Assembly: GCA_900549065.1 (NCBI GenBank)
Contig: URNC01000071.1
Coordinates: forward strand, 1-10,189
Length of the DNA: 10,189 nt
Reading direction: 5' to 3'
Origin: an uncultured Collinsella sp.
GTDB lineage: Bacteria; Actinomycetota; Coriobacteriia; Coriobacteriales; Coriobacteriaceae
Under the pieces are notes generated by a model, which saw only the letters and a program-made list of their open reading frames with translations, was not told the DNA's origin and did no database searches. Position numbers and translations under genes: made by a program. Each line of letters opens with the position of its first letter. The stretch's first letter is position 1. This document shows positions 5,018 to 10,189 of the stretch, in pieces.

Positions 5018-6205
5018 ATGACCGAGCTCCAAGAACTCCGTCGCTATCGCCGCGATCTCCATCGCATTCCGGAGCTCGATTTCGATCTTCCGCAAACCAT
5101 TGCCTATATCGAGGGCGTGCTGGCACCGCTCACCTGCGAAGTGACCCATCCGTGCCCCAGCTGCGTCTGTGCTTTCTTCGACGCCGGCGTTGATGCCGCG
5201 CATGCCACGGCTATTCGCGCCGATATGGATGCGCTGCCCATCGCGGAGGCGACGGGAGCGGCCTTTGCCTCGACCCATCCCGGTAAGATGCACGCTTGCG
5301 GACATGACGGACACATGGCCATGGCGCTTGCCGCCGCGACGTATGTCGACCGTACGATTCGCGAACAGCCGGGCGCCATAAGGCGCAACGTTCTCTTTGT
5401 GTTCCAGCCGGCCGAGGAAACGACCGGTGGTGCCAAGACGGTATGCGAGAGTGGTGTGTTCGAGCGCTATGGGGCCGACCGCATTTTTGGCTTCCATGTG
5501 TGGCCCGATCTGCCTGCCGGCACGTTGGCGAGCTGTTCCGGTCCGCTGCTGGCGCGTTCGAGCGAGACACACATTCATATTCACGGGACGAGCATCCATA
5601 TCGCTAAGACCTATGGCGTTCCGGTCGAGGAGTCGCACGATGCGGCGCTGGCGGCTGCCAAGTTCTTGGTTGCCGAGCGCGAACTGATGGACGAGCTGGG
5701 CACCGACGAGCCCTGTATCGGCAAGTTTGGTCTGCTGCAGGCCGGTACCGTCTGCAATGCGGTGGCGGGGGAGGCCCATGTTGCCGGCAGCCTGCGTGTG
5801 TTTACGGACGACATGTTCGACCGGGCGCGCGAAGGCGTGCGCCGCGTGCTGGACGATGCCTGTGCCGCAACAGGCTGTACGTACGATCTCGACTTTGCCG
5901 AGGGCTATCCGCCAGTCGATAACGACCCCGAGCTGTTTGCCTGCATTGCGCTTGCCTTGTCCGAGCTGCAACTTGTGGACGAGCCGCTGCTGATCGCCGA
6001 GGATTTCGCGTTCTATCAACGCCATCTGCCGGGCGTGTTTTTCCTGCTGGGCACGGGTATGCCAGAGGACCAAGACAACCCGAGTGATTCGGATGGCTGT
6101 CCCGCCTATGCCACAAGCGCTCTGCATACCGATAGCATGCTCTTCGACGAGGAAATCCTTCTCAAAGGCCTCGATGTCTACAAACGATTGCTTTTGCTTG
6201 ACTAA
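5018..6205 (+). CDS. dapL: M20D amidohydrolase, probable N-acetyl-diaminopimelate deacetylase
   Basis: A 395-residue metallopeptidase-fold amidohydrolase. The start is the ATG at 5018, with AAGGG 7 nt upstream, so residues begin MTELQELRRYRRDLHRIPE, the usual M20D opening. Metal ligands expected for M20D are visible: Cys94 and His96 in MHACGHDGHM, the pair Glu133-Glu134 in FQPAEET, His160 in GFHVWPDLP, and His370 in SALHTD. AEDFAFYQRHLPGVFFLLG (327-345) is the family's late motif. The dimerisation-domain motif is GTSIHIAKT (190-198) rather than the more common GKGGHAA; its histidine is kept. M20D members deacylate N-acyl amino acids; in Bacillus the M20D protein YkuR deacetylates N-acetyl-LL-DAP. 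Placement divergent from dapH, which creates the acetyl intermediate, favours DapL (EC 3.5.1.47). Family membership is firm, the substrate is inferred; hippurate or other N-acyl amino acid hydrolase remains possible. Confidence 0.85.
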   Translation: MTELQELRRYRRDLHRIPELDFDLPQTIAYIEGVLAPLTCEVTHPCPSCVCAFFDAGVDAAHATAIRADMDALPIAEATGAAFASTHPGKMHACGHDGHMAMALAAATYVDRTIREQPGAIRRNVLFVFQPAEETTGGAKTVCESGVFERYGADRIFGFHVWPDLPAGTLASCSGPLLARSSETHIHIHGTSIHIAKTYGVPVEESHDAALAAAKFLVAERELMDELGTDEPCIGKFGLLQAGTVCNAVAGEAHVAGSLRVFTDDMFDRAREGVRRVLDDACAATGCTYDLDFAEGYPPVDNDPELFACIALALSELQLVDEPLLIAEDFAFYQRHLPGVFFLLGTGMPEDQDNPSDSDGCPAYATSALHTDSMLFDEEILLKGLDVYKRLLLLD

Positions 6206-6219
6206 GGCGCAAAGGACTA

Positions 6220-6256
6220 TTTGTTCTAGAAAACACGAACAAACGTACGATATAAT
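6220..6256 (+). promoter_or_regulatory. Promoter of higBA with an adjacent inverted repeat
   Basis: A consensus TATAAT lies at 6251-6256. No good -35 is found at 17 bp. Instead TTTGTTC (6220-6226) and GAACAAA (6237-6243) form a 7-bp inverted repeat with a 10-nt spacer across the expected -35 region. This suggests a regulated or activator-dependent promoter, or an operator site. Confidence 0.55.
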
Positions 6257-6283
6257 AGAGATGTAAGTCTATAGAAACGTTTG

Positions 6284-6296
6284 ACGTTACTAACGT
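6284..6296 (+). promoter_or_regulatory. Perfect palindrome before higB, candidate HigA operator
   Basis: ACGTTA-C-TAACGT is a perfect 6-bp inverted repeat around one base, between the -10 box and the higB start and touching the TAAGG ribosome binding site (6296-6300). HigA-type antitoxins commonly repress their own operon by binding such short palindromes. The assignment is an inference. Confidence 0.55.
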
Positions 6297-6307
6297 AAGG
6301 CGATACT

Positions 6308-6589
6308 ATGATTGCATCGTATAAAGATGAGGATACCGAGCGCTTTGCCATGGGTGTGCGGGTCAGGAGGTTCGTGCCCTTTGAGCGTGTTGCGTTGAGG
6401 AAGATTCGCCAACTGCAGGTTTGTGCTTCGCTTGATGATCTTCGCGTTCCACCGGGCAACCGCCTGGAAGCTTTGAAGGGCGATCGTGCCGGTCAATATA
6501 GCATCCGTGTTAACGAGCGCTATCGGGTCTGTTTTGAGTGGAGACAGGAGATGGCTTGGAATGTCGAAATCGTCGATTATCACAAGTGA
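6308..6589 (+). CDS. higB: HigB-type (RelE/ParE superfamily) toxin
   Basis: 93 residues, the usual size for HigB (killer-protein family PF05015), ribosome-associated mRNA interferases. The family core is visible in the C-terminal half: PGNRLEALKGDRAGQYSIRV followed by NERYRVCFEW, then a short closing strand WNVEIVDYHK. The ATG at 6308 is preceded by TAAGG with a 7-nt spacer. The toxin comes before the antitoxin, the typical HigBA order, and the two genes overlap by 29 nt. The basic residues of the RVNERYRV strand are present, so the toxin looks intact. Promoter and palindromes upstream point to autoregulation. Toxicity itself is not shown by sequence. Confidence 0.92.
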   Translation: MIASYKDEDTERFAMGVRVRRFVPFERVALRKIRQLQVCASLDDLRVPPGNRLEALKGDRAGQYSIRVNERYRVCFEWRQEMAWNVEIVDYHK

Positions 6590-6902
6590 TGAGACTTCGG
6601 CCGATTTGCTGTCGCCGGTGACTCCTGGTGAGCTTCTCAAAGAGGAGTTTCTTGTTCCCATGGGCATTTCTCAATATCGCCTTGCGAAAGAGACTGGGAT
6701 TCCGGCTCAGCGTATCGGGCAGATTGTCTTGGGAAAACGTCGCGTGACGGCCGACACCGACCTCCGTCTTTGCCGTTATTTTGGCCTGGCGGATGGTTAT
6801 TGGCTGCGCGCTCAGGTGGCGTTTGACCTTGAGGCCGAGAAAAGACGGATCGAACCGGAACTCGACAAGATCGTTCCTGTTCAGCAGGCTATCGCACTGT
6901 AG
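6561..6902 (+). CDS. higA: HigA-type antitoxin, XRE-family HTH
   Basis: 113 residues. The HTH region has the VapI/HigA signature: TPGELLKEEFLVPMGISQYR (21-40), LAKETGIPAQRIGQIVLGKR (41-60), VTADTDLRLCRYFGLADGYW (62-81), then an acidic helical tail with FDLEAEKRRIEPEL. The start is the ATG at 6561, with AGGAG 10 nt upstream inside higB; an earlier in-frame ATG at 6486 would lie deep in the toxin gene and adds residues unlike the family. It neutralises HigB and binds operator DNA. The stop codon TAG shares a base with a possible GTG start of the next gene at 6902. Confidence 0.92.
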   Translation: MSKSSIITSDETSADLLSPVTPGELLKEEFLVPMGISQYRLAKETGIPAQRIGQIVLGKRRVTADTDLRLCRYFGLADGYWLRAQVAFDLEAEKRRIEPELDKIVPVQQAIAL

Positions 6903-7255
6903 TGCTCAAGGATGATGGGGGTGGCGCGGCGATGAGGCGACGCCGACAGTCTGCCGTATATAGTCCGGGTGGATGCGGGTGCGGTTTGCTGCTGCTTCCG
7001 GTCATCGCTGTGGGCATTGGCGTGATGTTTGTGCTTGCTGGGCTGGCTACGGCGGCACTCGTACTGTTTATCACTGCTATCGGCGTGACGATTTGGCTTT
7101 ATCGCAGTCGTGAGCAGCGCCGCGCCGACGGTAAGACCAATGTAGGATGGATTGCCTTTTTGGTCATCGCCTACCTGCTGAGCATCAGCTATTTGGCCTT
7201 CTTTATTCTGTTGCTTGTGAGCACCTTTACCGGGGAATCCGTCACGGTGGGGTAG
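6902..7255 (+). CDS. Small membrane protein of unknown function
   Basis: Up to 117 residues; I do not recognise a family. From the GTG at 6902, which overlaps the higA stop (TAGTG), the protein has a basic N-terminus (MRRRRQ), a Gly/Cys patch (GGCGCG, 23-28), a long hydrophobic stretch (29-66, enough for two membrane spans), a basic loop YRSREQRRADGK, and another span (about 82-107). The charge pattern puts the loop in the cytoplasm. A second start is the ATG at 6932, which removes 10 Gly/Asp-rich residues; neither start has a strong Shine-Dalgarno. Tight spacing suggests cotranscription with higBA, but a part in the toxin-antitoxin system is not implied. Confidence 0.65.
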   Translation: MLKDDGGGAAMRRRRQSAVYSPGGCGCGLLLLPVIAVGIGVMFVLAGLATAALVLFITAIGVTIWLYRSREQRRADGKTNVGWIAFLVIAYLLSISYLAFFILLLVSTFTGESVTVG

Positions 7256-7429
7256 GCTTCGACGAGCTTCTTGAGGATGAAGCAAGGGGGCGGACTCTGA
7301 ATGAACTGCGCCCCACATCAACAAGTTTCATTCGTTGTGTAGCAATCTGGATGTGCAAGCGTTTGGCGTGAGAGCACCGCCGCCAGCAACGCAGGGATAC
7401 AGGTCGCGATCGCCAGCTCCCGTTCCAGC
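7256..7429. other. Gene-free stretch
   Basis: No convincing gene on either strand. On the minus strand one frame continues from the broken gene at 7430-7611 with a hydrophobic run (LAIATCIPALLAAVL) before a stop at 7318. This may be the remnant of a downstream holin-like membrane segment, but it is too short to assign. A weak GCTTC/GAAGC pairing follows the membrane protein gene at 7257-7284; it has no T tract. Confidence 0.4.
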
Positions 7430-7611
7430 TCATCGCAAAAGCGCGTCAACGTCGCGCCTGACCACGGCCATTTCCTGTTCGAGTTTGTAGGCTCGCTCGA
7501 TGTGAGCTCGTCGATTTTGAGCTCCATAACTGCGCGGCTGCGCGAGTTGGACTCGATCACTCCGATTGGTGTCACAGTGACGCCGATGAGCGTCACCGCA
7601 ATAGACTCCAC
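7430..7611 (-). pseudogene. Frameshifted phage-type small membrane/coiled-coil protein
   Basis: A GTG at 7609-7611 with a strong AGGAGG 4-5 nt upstream opens a frame with a hydrophobic N-terminus (ESIAVTLIGVTVTPIGVI), then SRSRAVMELKIDEL. Around 7505-7510 this frame loses its protein-like character, and the next frame continues sensibly with HIERAYKLEQEMAVVRRDVD and ALLR, stop at 7430-7432. Together they read like the small phage proteins encoded next to holin and endolysin genes, with one membrane span, a KIDEL helix and an IERxYKLEQEMAVV-type coiled coil. The usual dozen or so residues between the two halves appear to be missing, consistent with a small deletion that shifted the frame. No other phage gene is recognisable nearby, so this is probably a prophage relic. 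Confidence 0.5.
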
Positions 7612-7707
7612 TGGACCTCCTGGCAGGACATAGGTCAACTTGCGAGTGCATTATCCGCTGCGGTCACAAATCAGCTGGCAACTGAGTAATCGGCCTAAAG
7701 CACGGGG

Positions 7708-7713
7708 TAAAAT
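7708..7713 (+). promoter_or_regulatory. Candidate -10 box before the coiled-coil membrane protein
   Basis: TAAAAT, preceded by GGGG, 17 nt before the ATG at 7731. It would give a leader of about 11 nt that still includes the AGAGGAAGG ribosome binding site. No clear -35 is present. Confidence 0.35.
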
Positions 7714-7730
7714 ACGCTAAAGAGGAAGGA

Positions 7731-8243
7731 ATGGAGGCCGAAATGGAAGAGTTCGAGCTTAAGGACGAGCAGCAGGAAGAGAGCGTGAAGACAGCGCTGA
7801 CGGAAACCGACCTTGAGCTTGACAATACGGAAAAGAAGCCTCTCATGCAGGCCACCCGAGAAAAGGTGGAAGCCATTCCCGATGTCGTTAAGGAGGGCGC
7901 AGCGAAAGCCGTCCAATTCGTCAAAGAACATAAGAAGGAGATTGCCGCTTGGACGGTCGCTGTCATTGGGGCTGTCGCCTACGTTGCCAACAACTCGCAT
8001 GAGAAAGATCAGCTGCTGGAAAAGAATGCTCGGCTGACGGAAGAAAACGCTCAGCTGTCAGGCGATCTCGTAATAGAGCGCGAGGTTTCAGACCGTTTGG
8101 CATCGCGAGTGGTGGAGCTCGAGAATCTCTGCGATGAGAAAGACGACTATTTCCGAGAGACGATTTCGGACGGACTGCGTCATGGAAGTTCCCTCGCCGG
8201 AAAGCACATGGCCGACCGAAGGCAATATCTCAATGAGGGGTAG
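7731..8243 (+). CDS. Single-pass membrane protein with acidic tail and coiled coil
   Basis: 170 residues, no family recognised. The N-terminal about 40 residues are very acidic (EEFELKDEQQEES, TETDLELD). Then comes a helical, basic segment (ATREKVEAIPDVVKEGAAKAVQFVKEHKKE split across 41-70), one membrane span at about 71-87 (IAAWTVAVIGAVAYVA), and a long coiled coil at about 90-136 (KDQLLEKNARLTEENAQLSG, EREVSDRLASRVVELENL). The C-terminus is hydrophilic (DRRQYLNEG). The start ATG at 7731 has AGAGG with 5-nt spacing; an ATG at 7743 is a fallback. By the positive-inside rule the KEHKKE side is cytoplasmic, placing the coiled coil outside or in the opposite compartment. It is flanked by decayed genes on the other strand, so it may be accessory DNA. 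Confidence 0.7.
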   Translation: MEAEMEEFELKDEQQEESVKTALTETDLELDNTEKKPLMQATREKVEAIPDVVKEGAAKAVQFVKEHKKEIAAWTVAVIGAVAYVANNSHEKDQLLEKNARLTEENAQLSGDLVIEREVSDRLASRVVELENLCDEKDDYFRETISDGLRHGSSLAGKHMADRRQYLNEG

Positions 8244-8377
8244 GTCGGTTCTTACTACGCGCCATTACGCTCTAACGCCTAGCCTGCACCGCTGGGGCGG
8301 CGCACTCATTCTTGGCAGCAGCGCATGAAAGACGCCTGCGCAGCCGTCAGGGGTGCTATTTGGTGCAGTTCCAAGCC
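8244..8377. other. Gene-free stretch
   Basis: Nothing recognisable: no convincing ORF, no terminator with a T tract and no repeat. On the minus strand it lies just after the end of the broken surface-protein gene and could be its former downstream flank. Confidence 0.4.
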
Positions 8378-8735
8378 TCATCCAGCCGTCAGCTAGCCCG
8401 CCTGCCCCTCGCCGTCGTCGCGGCGTATCGCGTACTCGTCTGCTTTGAGTCGCAGGCCGTGTCATTGCCGCCAACGATGGCCTTGTGGTTGTTGAATGTG
8501 GTCGGGCCCATGTGGTCCTTGGGCGATTCTCAGCCCGCATCTACCAGGATTCTGTCGAGCTCGTGCGAGCATCGAGCGTGCAGGGCATGCTCGAGAGCGT
8601 CGCCGTCCGCATGGACCACGCCGCGCAGGTTCGCCATGTCGGAAATTGAGGCAAGGCGCTGCAGCCGTAGAACCAGTAGTTCAAATCGATGTTGGCAAGC
8701 CTCGAGGTGTCATCGGCGATGGACGCGCGCTTCAT
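8378..8735 (-). pseudogene. Remnant of a BspA-like (DUF285) surface protein, C-terminal module
   Basis: Three minus-strand frame segments join into a DUF285-type module. Segment 1 (from 8735) reads DTSRLANIDLNYWFYGCSAL, like the repeat unit DTS-x-L/V-x-N-x-x-x-MF-x-GCSSL. A frameshift near 8660-8680 leads to ISDMANLRGVVHADG and HELDRILVDAG, then a TGA at 8530-8532 where related proteins have tryptophan. The same frame goes on with ESPKDHMGPTTFNNHK and AIVGGNDTACDSKQ, matching the usual LVGGNGT-x-x-D/S-x-x-x-T closing motif. Near 8410-8420 the frame shifts again to GEGQAG, a TAG at 8393-8395 where GQxGYLTA has tyrosine, LTAG, and a final TGA at 8378-8380. Intact proteins of this kind are large, repetitive, secreted or wall-bound surface proteins of gut bacteria. 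Only the end survives here, so this copy is dead. Confidence 0.65.
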
Positions 8736-8783
8736 GCTCTTCTATATGGCAACCTTAGCTCTCAGCTAATGAATTCAAGTTCA

Positions 8784-8837
8784 ATCCTTCCTACGATGTG
8801 CTGTGTGCCGGCACGGTAGCCGGATCGTAGGAAGGAT
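8784..8837 (+). promoter_or_regulatory. 14-bp inverted repeat that buries the lipoprotein ribosome binding site
   Basis: ATCCTTCCTACGAT (8784-8797) is perfectly complementary to ATCGTAGGAAGGAT (8824-8837), with 26 nt between; the interval contains the palindrome GTGCCGGCAC. The right arm includes the AGGAAGG Shine-Dalgarno of the next gene, whose start codon follows within 3-6 nt. In an mRNA containing both arms the site would be locked in a 14-bp helix. A transcript starting between the arms would be free of it. Confidence 0.7.
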
Positions 8838-8842
8838 GCATG

Positions 8843-9385
8843 ATGAAAAAGCTCGAAAACGAAGTGCTGCTGAGCCGTCGCGCTGCACTGGGCGCATTCG
8901 CCACCGTCGCCTTGGGGACTGCCGGTCTTCTTGCCGGTTGTGGTAGCGATAAGGCGACCGTCACCGAGGACGCTGGCGATGGCGACAAGAAGGAAGAGGC
9001 GAAGAAGGAAGAGCAGTCTACGACTGACCTGGCGGTTGGTGCGACGGTGACCACGACTGCCGGTCTTTCCGTCGTTGTCGATTCCGTCCAGCCCGGCCTC
9101 ACAAATTATGACGGTTCGACCATGACGGGCATTCACGTCACGTACGTCAACAATGGCGATGAGGGCGCAGATTACAACATCTACGACTGGAAGGGCGAGG
9201 ACGCCAACGGCGCTCAGCAGAATCAGGGTTACTACAGCGAGGGCTCCGATGAGCTACAGTCTGGTACCCTTGCCGCTGGTGGCTCTGTGGCGGGCAATAT
9301 CTACTTTGATGGCGATATCAAGAAGGCACTGTATTTTGCCAACATGTTTGATAAGTCTGCCACTGCAAGCTGGGTGTTGGCCTAG
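8843..9385 (+). CDS. Lipoprotein with DUF4352-like domain
   Basis: About 180 residues. The signal peptide has a twin-arginine-like SRRAALG (11-17), a hydrophobic core (FATVALGTAG) and the lipobox LLAGC with Cys33, so the mature protein is a cell-surface lipoprotein. A charged linker follows (DAGDGDKKEEAKKEEQ). A beta-rich domain runs from about residue 60 to the end: LAVGATVTTTAGLSVVVDSV, then TGIHVTYVNNGDE, YDWKGEDANGAQQNQGYY, LAAGGSVAGNIYFDG. This is the pattern of immunoglobulin-like DUF4352 domains (conserved V-x-Y-x-N-x-G/S and late G-x-V-x-G-x-I/V-x-F/Y). Function unknown. ATG at 8843 is preferred because it lies 7 nt after AGGAAGG; ATG at 8840 is also possible. Translation may be limited by the upstream inverted repeat. 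Confidence 0.85.
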   Translation: MKKLENEVLLSRRAALGAFATVALGTAGLLAGCGSDKATVTEDAGDGDKKEEAKKEEQSTTDLAVGATVTTTAGLSVVVDSVQPGLTNYDGSTMTGIHVTYVNNGDEGADYNIYDWKGEDANGAQQNQGYYSEGSDELQSGTLAAGGSVAGNIYFDGDIKKALYFANMFDKSATASWVLA

Positions 9386-9424
9386 CATGTCGCTACCGTT
9401 GCGCCGTATGGGAGGTGAAGTCGT

Positions 9425-9847
9425 ATGCCCGATAAAAAGCTGACTGACGAGTTACTCAATGAGCTTCTCGACGCGCCAAACATCGATGGCTATATCAAAG
9501 AACACGACTTTGCCGCCCCGTCGCTTTCGAACTACCTGAAGCAGCTACTGCAGGAAAAGGGCTTGGAGCGCTCGCGCGTGGTTCGTATGGCCGATCTCAA
9601 TGAGACCTTTGGCTATCAGATTTTTACCGGTGCGCGGCATCCGAGCCGCAATAAGGTGCTGCAGATTGCCTTTGCGATGGCGCTGACGCTCAAAGAGACT
9701 AACCGTGCGCTGACGGCTGCCGGGGTAAGCGTCCTTAACTGCAAGGACCGCCGCGATGCGATTATCATCTTTTGCATCGATCGCGGGTGCAGCCTCCAAA
9801 AGGTCAACGAGGAGCTGTATCGCTTTGGCGAGGAGACGGTGAGTTAG
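9425..9847 (+). CDS. HTH (XRE-like) protein of the kinase-associated family
   Basis: 140 residues. After an acidic N-terminus (LTDELLNELLDAPNID, YIKEHDF) comes the HTH part, SLSNYLKQLLQEKGLERSRV, then ADLNETFGYQIFTGARHPSR, NKVLQIAFAMALTLKETNRA and AGVSVLNCKDRRDAIIIFCI. The ending is VNEELYRFGEETVS. I recognise this layout as a small regulator family common in Firmicutes and Actinomycetota, often encoded beside a Ser/Thr kinase; that memory is supported by the kinase start downstream at 9946. The GYQIF-x-G-x-R-x-P-x-R stretch is the probable DNA-recognition part. The ATG at 9425 has an excellent GGAGGTGA with 6-nt spacing, 39 nt after the lipoprotein stop, so it may be cotranscribed with that gene. 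It could be a kinase substrate or a repressor. Confidence 0.82.
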   Translation: MPDKKLTDELLNELLDAPNIDGYIKEHDFAAPSLSNYLKQLLQEKGLERSRVVRMADLNETFGYQIFTGARHPSRNKVLQIAFAMALTLKETNRALTAAGVSVLNCKDRRDAIIIFCIDRGCSLQKVNEELYRFGEETVS

Positions 9848-9897
9848 CGGCTGATATCTGAGCCGGCGGAGCTGCCGAACAACGATGCAAACGAACG

Positions 9898-9927
9898 GGG
9901 CGCGGATGCCATGGGGTGTCTGCGCCC
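9898..9927 (+). terminator. G+C-rich hairpin before the kinase gene
   Basis: GGGCGCGGATGCC (9898-9910) pairs with GGTGTCTGCGCCC (9915-9927), 13 bp with three G-U pairs, loop ATGG. No T tract follows, so it is at best a weak terminator of the HTH transcript. It covers the -35 region expected for the TATGAT box at 9933-9938. Confidence 0.4.
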
Positions 9928-9932
9928 TGCGC

Positions 9933-9938
9933 TATGAT
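9933..9938 (+). promoter_or_regulatory. Candidate -10 box for a leaderless kinase mRNA
   Basis: TATGAT matches five of six consensus bases and ends 7 nt before the ATG at 9946, so transcription would begin at or next to the start codon. This spacing is the usual arrangement of leaderless genes in actinobacteria. No good -35 is seen. Confidence 0.45.
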
Positions 9939-9945
9939 GGAGGCT

Positions 9946-10189
9946 ATGGATACTCAGACCCCAACATATTCCGATGACGAGCTGACCGCAGCGCTTGCCG
10001 AGCACCTGGCGTCGCTCGATTGCGACGACAGCTATCGCGTGGAGCGTGTACTTAAGCGCTCGACCGTTGAAACAACCGAGCTCGTGTACTTTGAAGGAAC
10101 CGGCGGTGGCTCGCTCGGCCCCTTTGTCCGTAAACGCATCGATGCTTCGGCTCAAATCGGCGGGGCATACGAGCGTCTGTTTGCCGTTC
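9946..10189 (+). CDS. Serine/threonine protein kinase, N-terminal fragment
   Basis: The frame from the ATG at 9946 stays open to the window edge (81 codons). After an acidic N-terminus with a helix (DDELTAALAEHLASL), SYRVERVLKRSTVETTELVY looks like the first two strands of a protein-kinase N-lobe, and LGPFVRKRID, with Lys63, like the strand carrying the ATP-binding lysine. The glycine-rich loop is degenerate (KRSTVETT instead of GxGxxG). The catalytic HRD and DFG motifs would be beyond the window. In-frame ATGs at 9934 and 9937 exist, but GGAGG lies only 2 nt from 9946 and nothing good precedes 9934, which fits a leaderless start. The upstream HTH gene is the expected partner. Kinase assignment is moderately sure. 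Confidence 0.68.
   Translation, partial: MDTQTPTYSDDELTAALAEHLASLDCDDSYRVERVLKRSTVETTELVYFEGTGGGSLGPFVRKRIDASAQIGGAYERLFAV

Noticed and set aside
4820..6127. 435-codon minus-strand ORF antisense to the M20 gene
   Set aside because: Arg/His/Gln-rich composition and overlap with the riboswitch and the fully motif-supported M20D gene; no ribosome binding site.
6881..7324. 147-codon minus-strand ORF
   Set aside because: Antisense to the membrane protein gene; hydrophilic low-complexity translation and no ribosome binding site.
7318..7638. Intact 106-residue minus-strand protein
   Set aside because: Only its first 40 or so residues look like a protein; the sense moves to another frame near 7505, so a frameshifted gene explains it better.
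8312..8758. 148-codon plus-strand ORF
   Set aside because: Its translation has no domain-like character, and the minus strand of the same bases reads as a broken DUF285 module.

Overview
The window looks like one end of a draft contig from a gut Coriobacteriia (Actinomycetota), most likely Collinsella or a close relative. This rests on the G+C-rich codon use, Shine-Dalgarno-led genes and the mix of gene families; no marker gene is present, so the taxon is an inference. The first 47 bases are not genomic: they are an Illumina Nextera i7 adapter (P7 tail, 8-base index, Tn5 mosaic end) left in the assembly.

Layout. (1) 50-583 (+) is the C-terminal half of an NA37/YejK-type nucleoid-associated protein, closed by a strong bidirectional terminator. 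(2) 641-837 holds no gene but contains a roughly 100-nt multi-tier hairpin element and a second perfect hairpin. (3) 838-4639 (-) is a lysine/diaminopimelate operon read as lysA-dapA, dapB, dapH. lysA and dapA form one uninterrupted 769-codon frame, yet dapA keeps its own ribosome binding site and ATG. A lysine riboswitch (4711-4867, minus strand) precedes the operon, with a 12-bp anti-P1 helix available in its expression platform. (4) 5018-6205 (+), divergent from the operon, is an M20D amidohydrolase and a good candidate for the N-acetyl-diaminopimelate deacetylase (DapL) needed by the DapH acetylase route. With it, the locus covers aspartate semialdehyde to lysine except for the aminotransferase step.

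(5) 6251-7255 (+) is a HigB-HigA toxin-antitoxin pair with a TATAAT promoter and two inverted repeats, followed by a small membrane protein. (6) 7256-8783 is an accessory, partly decayed stretch. It has a frameshifted phage-like (holin-neighbour type) small gene on the minus strand, an intact single-pass membrane/coiled-coil protein on the plus strand, and on the minus strand the broken C-terminal piece of a BspA/DUF285-type surface protein with at least two frameshifts and two stops. (7) 8784-9385 (+) is a lipoprotein gene whose Shine-Dalgarno lies inside a perfect 14-bp inverted repeat. (8) 9425-9847 (+) is an HTH protein of a family found beside Ser/Thr kinases, and 9946 to the window end (+) is the start of such a kinase, possibly expressed from a leaderless mRNA.

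No CRISPR array, tRNA, rRNA or insertion sequence was seen. No wholly new system is evident. The least ordinary items are the lysA-dapA fusion with a retained internal start, the structured element at 693-796, and the Shine-Dalgarno-sequestering repeat before the lipoprotein.
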